Assembly: GCA_002404515.1 (NCBI GenBank)
Contig: DHJV01000009.1
Coordinates: 5,596-57,605 of the forward strand
Length of the DNA stretch: 52,010 nucleotides
Direction of reading: 5' to 3'
Source: Lachnospiraceae bacterium UBA4711
Lineage (GTDB): Bacteria > Bacillota > Clostridia > Lachnospirales > Lachnospiraceae
A program made the translations under genes and the position numbers. Under the pieces are notes generated by a model. That model was not told where the DNA came from. It ran no database searches and was given only the letters and a program-made list of their open reading frames with translations. This document shows, one piece after another, positions 24,173 to 33,400 of this stretch; within the stretch, counting starts at the first letter, position 1; the number at the start of each line of letters is the position of its first letter.

Positions 24173-26530
24173 TCACTGCTGAGCAGCAAACATAGGTGTT
24201 CTCTCTGCATCACGATGAAAGTTCTTATCAAACAGTCGAAAAAGCTCCGTACCCGGTTCAAGCATCAACGATGCCGGTATGATCACAGGACCACACCGAA
24301 GAAGCCCTTTTGCGCATCCGCTTTCTTTTGTGCAATATTTTATCAGTTCCTTTGAAAGTCCAAGCTCCTGCTCAAGCTTCACAGCTGCACCTGGCTGCTG
24401 CTTCAGAATCAGAACAAACTCCGAATTATCAAGCATTGCCTTTGTTGTATCATTCAAAAGCACATCCGTAACATTCTGTGTCATTGCTGTACAAATACCT
24501 CCGAGCGATCGCACAAGCATCCAGAGCGACTTGATATACTGCTGAGAGTAGTCCGTATGCAGTACCTCATGAAACTCATCGATATAAAGCCATGTAGCCC
24601 TTCCGGCTTTTGCATTCTGCATAATTCGCTCTTTTACACACTCAAGCATTACAAGCATTGACACGTCCCGGAGATTTTTTCCCATATCCTTTAAGCCAAA
24701 CATAAAAAGCCGGTTGCCGCCTACCTGCACATTCGACTGCTGGGCAAATATATTAAAGGAACCATGCACAAACTGATCAAGTGCCCATTGCAGATCAACC
24801 GCCTCCGGTTCCTCGATCTTGCCTAATGCTGCGTGCAGATCTGTCAATGTCGGCATATTTCCTGTTAAGGCTGATTCATTATAGATATATTTGAGTGCCT
24901 TGTTAACAATTGAGCTTTCCTTTGCGGATAGCGGCTCACGCTTACACGTTTCTACAAGCGAATTAACCAGCTCTGCTTTCTCGTCCGCGATATTTGATCG
25001 CGAGCCATCATTAAAGTATTCCAACGGATTATAATGGCTTGGACTATTCGCTGATACATTCACATATCCTCCTCGAAGCCATGCACACACATCTTCATAG
25101 TCATTTTTAGGATCAATTACAATAATATCGTCATTTGTGTTCAAAAACACCTGAATCATCTCAAGCTTACAAGCGGTCGTCTTACCAGATCCTGTCTCAC
25201 CGAAGTAAATCGCGTGCGGATTCACAAGCTTTTTCCGGTTTGCCAGACACAAGTTCTTCGATACGAGATTGGTTCCATACCACATCCCCCCCGGCATAGC
25301 AAGTTCCTGTACATTGAAAGGAAATAACGCTGCAAGACTTTTGGTCTGCAGGTTTCGCCCATTGCTGACCTGTCGCACGCCGATCGGCAGGATTGTATTC
25401 AGAGCTTCCTTCTGCTTCATATACGAATAATCGAAGATGCAGCTTAAATTCTTGGCAGTCTGGATTACAAGATCGCAGTCCTTTTTGAGTTGCTCCAGAT
25501 TATCCGCTACCACGCAGATATTCATCTGCGTATAGAAGAAATGCTGATCCTGTTCCTGCTTTTCTTTGATTAAAGTTTCGATCGTGTCCTTCTCCATCTT
25601 TACGGAAAGAGAAATATCTGAAGAAAAATCCATCTGCTTCACTCTTGTTTTGTTCTGCTTCCGGATACGTTCTTCGATGCCAAGATAGATTGATTTCAAC
25701 ATATCATCGACATCCTTGTCCGATATCGGAGAGTTATCGATGGTGTAAATCATTTTAACCGGCAATTTAGACAATTCTACAATGAATCGATCTGTCAGTT
25801 TCCCCGGAAGCTGCTTCAGGTACAGACAGGAACAAACCTTATTGTCCGTCTTAAAATATGTTTCTGCAGAAAAATCCAGCCGAGTATTGATAATCGCATC
25901 CTTGAAATCAAATCCTTGCGCAACGGCATTTTTGAAGTTGAACTGAAAATACTCCTCGTTTCCAAAGCGATAGAAATCATGCAGAATACGAAGTCTCTCC
26001 GTCGCATCCAAAGGTGTCAGTGTACTTCCAATCTCTCGAAACGCTGTAACCATAGAATTTTCAAGCGTTGTGAAATATGCTTTCGCATTTTCATACGAAT
26101 TTGACACATCGTAGCGCACAGTGATATACATTTCCTGCTCAATGCCCTGTCTGCCGGCAGTTATGCATTTCTCAATGCTTTCATTAAAATAATCCCGGTA
26201 CACATCGTATTCGTCCAGCTTCTTATGCAACAGGATCTGTTCACGCAGCGTAGCCATATTTTTATTTTTGTTGTTAAAAGTAATCTTAAAAGGTGCCGAG
26301 TTACTATTCAGCCACCGGCACCAGCTCTCCAGGATTGCAATCTGTTCATCCACAGATGCAGTCGCATAATTGATATCCGAAAACTTATATGTTTTAGTGA
26401 AGATTCCTCCTCGACCAACTTCAAAAATCCCATTTTCGGATATTGCTTTGATCTCAACAAGATCCTGCACGGACTTCGGTGCTGCAACACGATAATCGTC
26501 ACATTTCTTGTAAATCATCCATTTATCCAT
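24173..26530 (-). CDS. VirB4/TraE-type secretion ATPase
   Basis: The 785-aa protein carries the VirB4 layout: an N-terminal CagE/TrbE/VirB-like region, then Walker A FGETGSGKTTACK at about residue 445, DDIIVIDPKNDY, and Walker B ATWLYIDEFHEVLH at about residue 650. VirB4 ATPases energise assembly of the conjugative channel. The stop overlaps the start region of the wall-hydrolase gene. ATG 26530 follows AGGAGGAATAGA. A type II TA module and a terminator separate it from its usual neighbour, the VirB3-like gene. Confidence 0.95.
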   Translation of the reverse strand: MDKWMIYKKCDDYRVAAPKSVQDLVEIKAISENGIFEVGRGGIFTKTYKFSDINYATASVDEQIAILESWCRWLNSNSAPFKITFNNKNKNMATLREQILLHKKLDEYDVYRDYFNESIEKCITAGRQGIEQEMYITVRYDVSNSYENAKAYFTTLENSMVTAFREIGSTLTPLDATERLRILHDFYRFGNEEYFQFNFKNAVAQGFDFKDAIINTRLDFSAETYFKTDNKVCSCLYLKQLPGKLTDRFIVELSKLPVKMIYTIDNSPISDKDVDDMLKSIYLGIEERIRKQNKTRVKQMDFSSDISLSVKMEKDTIETLIKEKQEQDQHFFYTQMNICVVADNLEQLKKDCDLVIQTAKNLSCIFDYSYMKQKEALNTILPIGVRQVSNGRNLQTKSLAALFPFNVQELAMPGGMWYGTNLVSKNLCLANRKKLVNPHAIYFGETGSGKTTACKLEMIQVFLNTNDDIIVIDPKNDYEDVCAWLRGGYVNVSANSPSHYNPLEYFNDGSRSNIADEKAELVNSLVETCKREPLSAKESSIVNKALKYIYNESALTGNMPTLTDLHAALGKIEEPEAVDLQWALDQFVHGSFNIFAQQSNVQVGGNRLFMFGLKDMGKNLRDVSMLVMLECVKERIMQNAKAGRATWLYIDEFHEVLHTDYSQQYIKSLWMLVRSLGGICTAMTQNVTDVLLNDTTKAMLDNSEFVLILKQQPGAAVKLEQELGLSKELIKYCTKESGCAKGLLRCGPVIIPASLMLEPGTELFRLFDKNFHRDAERTPMFAAQQ

Positions 26531-26554
26531 TCTATTCCTCCTATTTTTTTGCAT

Positions 26555-26597
26555 CAAAAAAGGCGGGATGTAAAACTTTATGTTTTACATTCCACCT
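26555..26597 (-). terminator. Intrinsic terminator before virB4
   Basis: On the minus strand a 16-bp stem (AGGTGGAATGTAAAAC with GTTTTACATCCCGCCT, few mismatches) is followed by TTTTTTGATGC and then the virB4 ribosome site. Sequence after the stem matches the CCTTTTTTGAT seen at three other junctions. Confidence 0.8.
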
Positions 26598-26629
26598 ATT
26601 CTAAATCCTATGTTGATTTACATTATCAT

Positions 26630-26959
26630 TTATACTATGTTTTCCGAATCACGCTTCTTATATAAAAATCTTCTGACTTCCATTATTTTATCAATACCTT
26701 CGTCATCAACAACCACATAGTATATGATATAATTTTTTACATATATTCTATAGTATTTGTATTTCCTTTCCCGTTTTGATTTATAAGGTTCAAAACTTTC
26801 ACATACTGGCAACCGTTCTAATATAGCTTTTTCAATTTCATCTATCAGATCATAAGCTGCTTTTGGATTCGTCAACTCATTTTTAATATACGAAACTACT
26901 TCATTCACATCTGTATAGAACAGAGGCAAATACCTAAGTTTATATTTCTTGTCAATCAT
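26630..26959 (-). CDS. RelE/ParE-family toxin
   Basis: This 109-aa basic protein has the ParE/RelE pattern: YLPLFYTDVNEVVSYIKNEL, a central helix pair (AYDLIDEIEKAILERL), and a C-terminal YYRIYVKNYIIYYVV-D with VRRFLYKKRD. Members either poison gyrase or cut mRNA at the ribosome. It overlaps the upstream antitoxin gene by eight bases, the usual coupled arrangement. The module lies between the VirB3-like and VirB4 genes with its own promoter. Confidence 0.88.
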   Translation of the reverse strand: MIDKKYKLRYLPLFYTDVNEVVSYIKNELTNPKAAYDLIDEIEKAILERLPVCESFEPYKSKRERKYKYYRIYVKNYIIYYVVVDDEGIDKIMEVRRFLYKKRDSENIV

Positions 26960-27209
26960 TGACTGCCTCCCTCAGTTTTGAAAACATCTCTTTGTGAGTG
27001 TATCTCTCAGTTGTTTCTTCCGCCATCTTGTCTGCAACATCCAGTGCATCCTCCGTAGTATCCGTGAGTTTTGAATACGCTTCAATACTTAGAACAACCA
27101 TTGAACCATAGCCATTCTTTGTTAAATATACAGGTTCACCCGTTTTAACTATGCTTTCTATTTCTGTAAATTTGTTTCTTAAATCTGACACCGGTTTAAT
27201 CTGTATCAT
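26952..27209 (-). CDS. Phd/YefM-family antitoxin
   Basis: The 85-aa protein starts MIQIKPVSDLRNKFTEIESI and contains PVYLTKNGYGSMVVLSIEAY, the classic Phd/YefM DNA-binding fold; the acidic C-terminus would wrap the toxin. ATG 27209 is chosen because AGGAGTGG precedes it. Its N-terminal half resembles the antitoxin at 39954-40214, so the two are likely paralogues. Autoregulation through the palindrome at 27221-27238 is expected. Confidence 0.88.
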   Translation of the reverse strand: MIQIKPVSDLRNKFTEIESIVKTGEPVYLTKNGYGSMVVLSIEAYSKLTDTTEDALDVADKMAEETTERYTHKEMFSKLREAVND

Positions 27210-27220
27210 GCAACCACTCC

Positions 27221-27287
27221 TTATCATAATTTTGATAATATAACGCCATTACAAATATATTATATGCGCTTAATCAATAATTATCAA
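27221..27287 (-). promoter_or_regulatory. Promoter and operator of the ParE-type TA module
   Basis: TTGATA (27287-27282) and TATAAT (27264-27259) are 17 bp apart on the minus strand. A perfect palindrome, TTATCA-TAATTT-TGATAA (27221-27238), lies between the start point and the antitoxin ribosome site and is a likely autoregulatory operator. Confidence 0.75.
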
Positions 27288-27294
27288 GAGTAAA

Positions 27295-27603
27295 TCAATC
27301 CACATGTTCAGGATTCGAAACGTAATAAAAAACATTTTTGCTTTGCTGGTTCTTTTTCTTCTCCTTATAATATTCGAAGAAGTCCAAACCATTTTTCTTA
27401 AAAATTCCAATGTATCCCGGCACAACAACCAGCAGCGCACAGATAATGCCATTTAATGAAGAATTAAGTTTTCCTTGAAGTACGATTGTGAAAACTATTG
27501 CAATTACAAACGAAATTGCAATGCATAAATACTGCCACCATTTATGTCCACCAAACGCGCTTTTATTTAAATCCTGTGGATCCGTATTGATTGGTAATTC
27601 CAT
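27295..27603 (-). CDS. PrgI/VirB3-like membrane protein
   Basis: The 102-aa protein has two membrane segments (about residues 25-42 and 50-68: LNGIICALLVVVPGYIGIF) followed by a polar tail KKNGLDFFEYYKEKKKN, which is the PrgI layout. PrgI proteins are VirB3 counterparts and form part of the inner-membrane complex with VirB4. It follows the VirB6-like gene by nine bases and has a GGAGG ribosome site. Confidence 0.85.
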   Translation of the reverse strand: MELPINTDPQDLNKSAFGGHKWWQYLCIAISFVIAIVFTIVLQGKLNSSLNGIICALLVVVPGYIGIFKKNGLDFFEYYKEKKKNQQSKNVFYYVSNPEHVD

Positions 27604-27612
27604 AACATCCTC

Positions 27613-28833
27613 CTATCTGCCTAATATGTAGGCTGAAAACTGTTCTACCTTTTTAACTCCCCCTGTACACAGGAAGATTGGGAACAAGAATTGTAATATC
27701 GTAAAGAACACGCCGGACCATGTGAATGCCGGATATAGTTTTATAGATACAGTTTGTTCTTTCAAATCATCTGAGCTAATAGTTTTGGCTAAATCAGTAA
27801 ACAAGGAAAATAAATCGTCAGACGCTTCCAGCACATCGCCATCGGATGTTACTACGCAGCCATATTTGGTAACCGCCTTGTCGCGTCCCTTGCCAGACAC
27901 AAGTTCTTTAACTGATTGGCTTATGTTATCTTTCTGCTCTTTTAATATACTGTTTGCGGTCGAAGTATCTCCTGATATGGATACAAGCAGATAGGCTAGC
28001 TCCGCCCCATTCACCGTCATAGACTCCGACGCTTCAGTCTTGGTTGCAGGTATCAGTTTCTGCATCGTATCTCCGGTCAAAAGTGAATATGTAAAATTCA
28101 AGCAGACCATAATGATCAGCGCTTCGATGGCTGTGGAAAGAATCGATTTCAAATAGCCATGAAACACTTCATTTCCGCGGTTACCATCCCCCATCACAAA
28201 CGTCGTGAATGATACTGTCGAGAATGGAATCAAGATAAAAATCTTAAAAATACGTGTATATATCTCCACCGCGATCATTACTCCTGACGCTATGATTGCG
28301 ATCGCACTGATTAAAAACACAAGGAACATCAGAAAACCTTTGAATCCACTAACTCCATATTCGATATATGCCGACTGATCCGTTGCGAGTTTCAATTTGT
28401 TATAAACAACTCCTTGCGAATCCGTACCAAACATAACAATCTTTGCCAACTTTGCTCCGAGCTGGAATATAGTTGTTACAATCGGAACTGCATTATTGAC
28501 CAGCACTATCGCCGCGATCATCTTGGCACATTTTTTAATTACTCCAAACAACTCTAAATCATGCCTTGAGTCCCATGTGTCCGTACACATGTTAATTAAA
28601 AAAAGTAACACCATCAGTGTTGATGCTATGATCCCTAACACACTACCCACGCTGTCAACAACCGTCCAAAAATCCGAAAATTCATCTTCATGTATATCTT
28701 TTGTCAAGACGTCCGCCGAAGAAAAAACAATCTTCGAGAACACTTCCAGCGCACCATTCGTAATATCCACACAACTTGCGCCAATATTTGCGAAAAAGTT
28801 AGTCACAGCGGATATCGAATCAAATATCCCCAT
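27613..28833 (-). CDS. VirB6/TrbL-like polytopic membrane protein
   Basis: The 406-aa protein has about six hydrophobic segments (for example VLGIIASTLMVLLFLINMC, FLMFLVFLISAIAIIASGV, and one at the C-terminus around FTILQFLFPIFLC). A polar loop of about 90 residues lies between the last two. Such proteins form the membrane pore of Gram-positive conjugation machines. It lies between the pilin-like and VirB3-like genes, the expected position. GGAGGGG precedes the ATG. Confidence 0.85.
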   Translation of the reverse strand: MGIFDSISAVTNFFANIGASCVDITNGALEVFSKIVFSSADVLTKDIHEDEFSDFWTVVDSVGSVLGIIASTLMVLLFLINMCTDTWDSRHDLELFGVIKKCAKMIAAIVLVNNAVPIVTTIFQLGAKLAKIVMFGTDSQGVVYNKLKLATDQSAYIEYGVSGFKGFLMFLVFLISAIAIIASGVMIAVEIYTRIFKIFILIPFSTVSFTTFVMGDGNRGNEVFHGYLKSILSTAIEALIIMVCLNFTYSLLTGDTMQKLIPATKTEASESMTVNGAELAYLLVSISGDTSTANSILKEQKDNISQSVKELVSGKGRDKAVTKYGCVVTSDGDVLEASDDLFSLFTDLAKTISSDDLKEQTVSIKLYPAFTWSGVFFTILQFLFPIFLCTGGVKKVEQFSAYILGR

Positions 28834-28844
28834 CTATGCCCCTC

Positions 28845-29177
28845 CTATACGCCAAACAATTTGATCAAAACTTTGATACTGATCATCAACAGAGCTGCTG
28901 CAATTCCACGCCCTGCATGGAATATCCCGCTGTTATCCTGTTGCTGAATCGCATTTACTAGTTCTGTAACACTTTTAATAAGCATAAGTGCGCCAACGGC
29001 TGCCAGAATTGATGTTAATACACTTACTAAACTATCCAAAGGGCTTGTTACCTGCTTTGCTACATCATCTGCACTCTCCGCTGCATATACTGCCGGTGCA
29101 TAGGTTGCAACCAAAGCAAGCACCGCTGCGACCACCTTCCACCCGATTTTCTTTACCTTCTCTAAAAATTTTCTCAT
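28845..29177 (-). CDS. Maff2/VirB2-like small membrane protein
   Basis: The 110-aa protein has an N-terminal signal-like segment (WKVVAAVLALVATYAPAVYA, predicted cleavage after the alanines). It then has two hydrophobic segments (SVLTSILAAVGALMLIKSV and the GIAAALLMISIKVLI end). A pilin-like precursor with two membrane helices upstream of a VirB6-like gene fits the VirB2/Maff2 group. ATG 29177 follows AAAGGAGAG. Confidence 0.75.
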   Translation of the reverse strand: MRKFLEKVKKIGWKVVAAVLALVATYAPAVYAAESADDVAKQVTSPLDSLVSVLTSILAAVGALMLIKSVTELVNAIQQQDNSGIFHAGRGIAAALLMISIKVLIKLFGV

Positions 29178-29210
29178 ACGTTCTACTCTCCTTTTTCTGA
29201 TTTTGGGCAT

Positions 29211-29250
29211 AAAAAAAGAGCATGCCCAAATGTCAATTGGACATACTCTT
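29211..29250 (-). terminator. Intrinsic terminator before the Maff2-like gene
   Basis: On the minus strand AAGAGTATGTCCA pairs with TGGGCATGCTCTT (two wobbles) and a run of seven T follows. It separates the surface-protein genes from the secretion genes. Confidence 0.75.
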
Positions 29251-29263
29251 CTTTTTATCTGCT

Positions 29264-30412
29264 TTACAAGTTCTTATAATCTTTCTTTGAATCTCTTCTG
29301 GATCGATAATCTGTACTCTTTCTTCCCCCTCTCACTAAATATAGAATCAGAGCTGCAATCAATGCAAGTCCGACGATCACCCCAAATGCGATTGCAACCT
29401 TTGCCGGAAGCGTTAATGATTTTTCCGTTTTTTCCTGCTCTGCTACTTCGTCGTAATATGCCGTAGCCTTTACGGTATATGTTCCCTTCAGTGTATCAAG
29501 CGCACGTGCATCGTCTGCTGACAATTCATATGTGTTCTCAGCCGTGTATAATGTTTCCTTTTCCGTGTCATGCAAGGTGTAATACATTCTATATTGCTTG
29601 ACATAAACCTCTGCAGATATAATATAATCTCTGCATGTCTTGTTGTCCGCATTGATATATGGCTCTCCAGCAAATGATGCTGTATTAAAACGATAAGTAT
29701 CTGTGTCATATCCCTGCGCAGCCACATAAGACTGCAGATTTGCAGCCGAAAGTGTTGTAAATTCTGTCGGCTCAATCTCAGCAGAGCCTACAATGATTGT
29801 TGGTGCATCATAATCATAGATGGTTCCCTGAATAGAATATCCAGACTTCCATCCCTCAAATATCTTTTCTGTATGATCATAAGATAATGTATAGTTCTTT
29901 CCTTCATATTCATAAGAGATGGTAACCGGCTTTGTTACATCGTCCAAGGAGCCGGTAATATAATCAGAGTCTATATATTTCTGCAGATCAACCGGTTTCT
30001 CAACTGAATCCTTGCTTTCCGAAAATACACTACTTTTGTATCTATACTTCAGACCATTCTTCTCGATTACATCCTTCTCCGGCTTATAGCCGTCCTTCTC
30101 TTTGATCTTATCTTCTTTTACTACTTCCGTAGCTGGAATCTCCGCGTCTCCATACTTTTCTTCGTATGCGCTGATTACAGAATACTCTACATGATTCAGG
30201 GTGTACTTCTTGCCCGAATCCTCGATCTTATCCTGAAAATCAAAGGTATAATCATCTGGAGAATCCGATTCCCCGGTCTGCTTATCCTCGATTGAATATG
30301 CATACAGATTTCCATCTGCATCTGCAATCTGCGAAGCTGCATATACAGGAATGCCGGATGCAAAAATGCACCCGGCAATCACCAATGCTGCCATATTCCT
30401 TTTAATCTTCAT
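29264..30412 (-). CDS. Secreted, membrane-anchored surface protein
   Basis: The 382-aa protein has a signal peptide (ALVIAGCIFASGIPVYAA), an extracellular region of about 300 residues rich in Tyr, Asp and Lys, a membrane segment at about 335-360 (VAIAFGVIVGLALIAALIL), and a basic cytoplasmic tail (RSRRDSKKDYKNL). No enzyme motif is seen. Its start overlaps the end of the large adhesin gene by 11 bases, so the two are made together. A role in cell-cell contact or in the extracellular part of the channel is inferred from position. Confidence 0.75.
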   Translation of the reverse strand: MKIKRNMAALVIAGCIFASGIPVYAASQIADADGNLYAYSIEDKQTGESDSPDDYTFDFQDKIEDSGKKYTLNHVEYSVISAYEEKYGDAEIPATEVVKEDKIKEKDGYKPEKDVIEKNGLKYRYKSSVFSESKDSVEKPVDLQKYIDSDYITGSLDDVTKPVTISYEYEGKNYTLSYDHTEKIFEGWKSGYSIQGTIYDYDAPTIIVGSAEIEPTEFTTLSAANLQSYVAAQGYDTDTYRFNTASFAGEPYINADNKTCRDYIISAEVYVKQYRMYYTLHDTEKETLYTAENTYELSADDARALDTLKGTYTVKATAYYDEVAEQEKTEKSLTLPAKVAIAFGVIVGLALIAALILYLVRGGRKSTDYRSRRDSKKDYKNL

Positions 30413-33400
30413 GTCGCTTATCCTCCTTCTTTTTTCTATAAATCAGACTAAATATAAGGCAACCAGATAGCAATGCAGCTCCAAGTATCAATGAAATCCT
30501 TGTTGGATCACCTGTTTTTGGCTTTGTGGTAGCTTTTTGTCCTCCACCTCCCGTCAGCAGATTAACACGCATATCGATATAACCGACAAAACTATCGTAT
30601 GTAACCGTTTGTCCCTTATCCTCAATATTTTCATGAATCGCAACGAGGATTTCTCCATCCTCTGTAATTTGATACAAGCGTTCAAAGCAAACTAAGGACT
30701 TACCAAGTAATTCGAGCGTATCAATAGATGGATACGTAACATCAATTGCCATATTTGTTTCATCTGCAGTAAACTCGCGAGCGGCAATCACCTTGCTCCC
30801 GTTCTCCGTTAAAAAAGGATTTTTGGTTTCATATGACATGATTACGCCCTCAAGTCGATACTTTGATCCTATAATTAATTTATTCATATCTACTGTATCA
30901 ATTATCACCGAATCGTGCCGTCTTCTTCCATTGTGTGTAAGACTTACAGCATCTTTCGCAGTTGTATGAATATCTGGAGTTATAAGTTTGTTGTTAATTG
31001 TAACTTCGTATTTAATGCTTTCAATAATATTACCATCTTCATCTGTTGATACGGTCTTATCCCCTTCTGACGATAATATAACTTTTACAGGTTCTAATAC
31101 TTCATATTCTATCGGTGTTTCCTCTTCGATCCGGTACTTGCCAAGTGGCAGTTCCTTTGTCGATGCATTACCATCCTGATCGGTAACAATCGTATCAACC
31201 AGTGTGTCTTTCAGATATACGGTATCGCCTGATCCGTCCTGCGCCAGGATATCCTCGTCTGCGTAGATCTTAAATGTTATTCCGGCAAGCTTCACCTTGG
31301 AAGTTTCAAATTCCTTTTTCGTCTCGTTGTAGATCCGCTTCTCGCCATTCTTAGTAAGCTTGATCGTGCCATGCAGACTTGTGTTATCGATCTCATACTC
31401 GAATACACCCATGTCTGTGACCTGTCCTTCCGGCGTTTCGTAGATCTTATAGACTGCATCCGCATCGATCGTGATATCATATGCCAGATTCTGCAGCTTA
31501 TTATAATATCCGTCCGGACACTCACTTTCTTCGATCCGATATTTGCCAGGCATAAGTGTACCCGGTGTCATAAGCTCGCCATCCTTGGTCTTAAACTCAG
31601 ATACCCCATCAAATGATACATAATCATTGTCGTCATAAGACCAAATCTTGAATGTAGCTGAATCTGACAAAATCTTCTTTCCGGTTGCGTCGTCCTTCTT
31701 GATAAGCTTCAGATAAGCTTTAAAGCTCTTATCTGTGAAATAGCCAAGTTTCACAGGCTCATCCGAGTTCTCCGTGATATTCACTGTGAACGGATCAACT
31801 GGGTGGAAGTTTTTAGGTACTGTCGTCTCACGTACAATATACTTGCCGTATGCAAGTGGTACAGACTTCGCATATCCATTTTCGTCGGTGAAAAGCTCCG
31901 TGCTGCCATCTGCAGTCAGAGTTACCGCGCGATCCTGATTCCAGATATAGAACAATCCCAAATCATCCTTGACAATGATTTCACCCTCTGCAGCCTCATA
32001 GTTTTCTGGAACGCACGTAAGCTGATCTGCTCTGCATGCGGAAAATCCTGCTCCGGCAAGTGGATATGTCGAATTGTTCTTTCCTTCGGCAAGCTTGACT
32101 AACTCAAACGGCTGCTTCATTCGTGAATTGGAGATTGTACGGTCATTTTCCACACCCACATGTGGGATACTGTCTGGATTGTCTGTAATCCTGAATGTGT
32201 GGATTGTATCATCCAATACATATCCCTCCGGTGCCTGAATTTCCTGTACAGTGATAGTACCAAGAGGGATTGTAGGGTTACCACTCTCGTTATAATATAA
32301 AGGATCACTATTGGACTGAATATACTGATTGTTTCTTAAATCAGCATATCCTCGTTTATCTGTTTTAATATACCATGTTCTGACTGCACTCTTTCCTGCC
32401 TGCGCCGGATCGGTATCCATTTGGACATCATAATATTTAATTGCGAAAATACAACCTTCCAAAAGGACTGTTCCATTGGAATCTTTTTTCTGCACCAATA
32501 CAGAAGCAGGATCTCCTCCAGCTTCCTCCGGCACATCGAATGTTACCGGAATATCACTGTCTACTTTTTCTCTGTATACATCATTGTTGATTCTGTAACC
32601 AGGTGATGCCTTTGTTTCCTTCACGTAATAAGTACCGTATGCAAGATTACCGACGGAGCCATTACCATCTGCATCTGTTGTGATCGTCGCAACTGCATTC
32701 TTTTCCGCCTGTGCATCCGCCATTGTATTGAAGATGCCAAATTCTGCACCTTTCAGACTGTAACAAGCGTTACCATCTGTAATATCCGGTGATGCTGAAT
32801 ACTTGTGAATTTTAATACTTCCAACGCCCTGTGCTGTTGCGGTTACACTTGCACTCTTAGATAGTGATTCGTTCGGTGACGCAAAGCATGCATCCTGATA
32901 TGTGCCACTATAAAAGATACGTGCTGCATAATTAGACACACCATTTTTGTCGCCGTCGCCGTAATATTTCGTATGACTGGCACCGGTTCCGGTCTTAGCA
33001 GTAAATGCAAGCTTCTTGCCTTGCATGTCTTTATACTTCGCCTTAATTGTGACTGTCTGACCAAACACATACTGCGTTATATCTGTATTTGTAAAGGTAT
33101 CCTTTACTGTCTGTGTCGTCGAGGTAAGTGCTCCATAGTCAGCTGTAAATGCAACCTGATTTGCTTTATCTGCAGATATCGTCAGATAATCGTAATAGTT
33201 TGATACATCATTTACTGTCATCTTCGATCCAGAGTGTTTTACAGTCACCGAGCCAGTTGTTGCATTTGTCAGAAGCTTATTACATAACCCGGACGAAGAA
33301 TACACAACACGGAATGTTGCATTGCCAGAAGCATCTTTGTGATTCTCAGTAAGTTCGCTTCCATTGTAGTTTTCCCATGCATTTTTCGATACGTTATACA

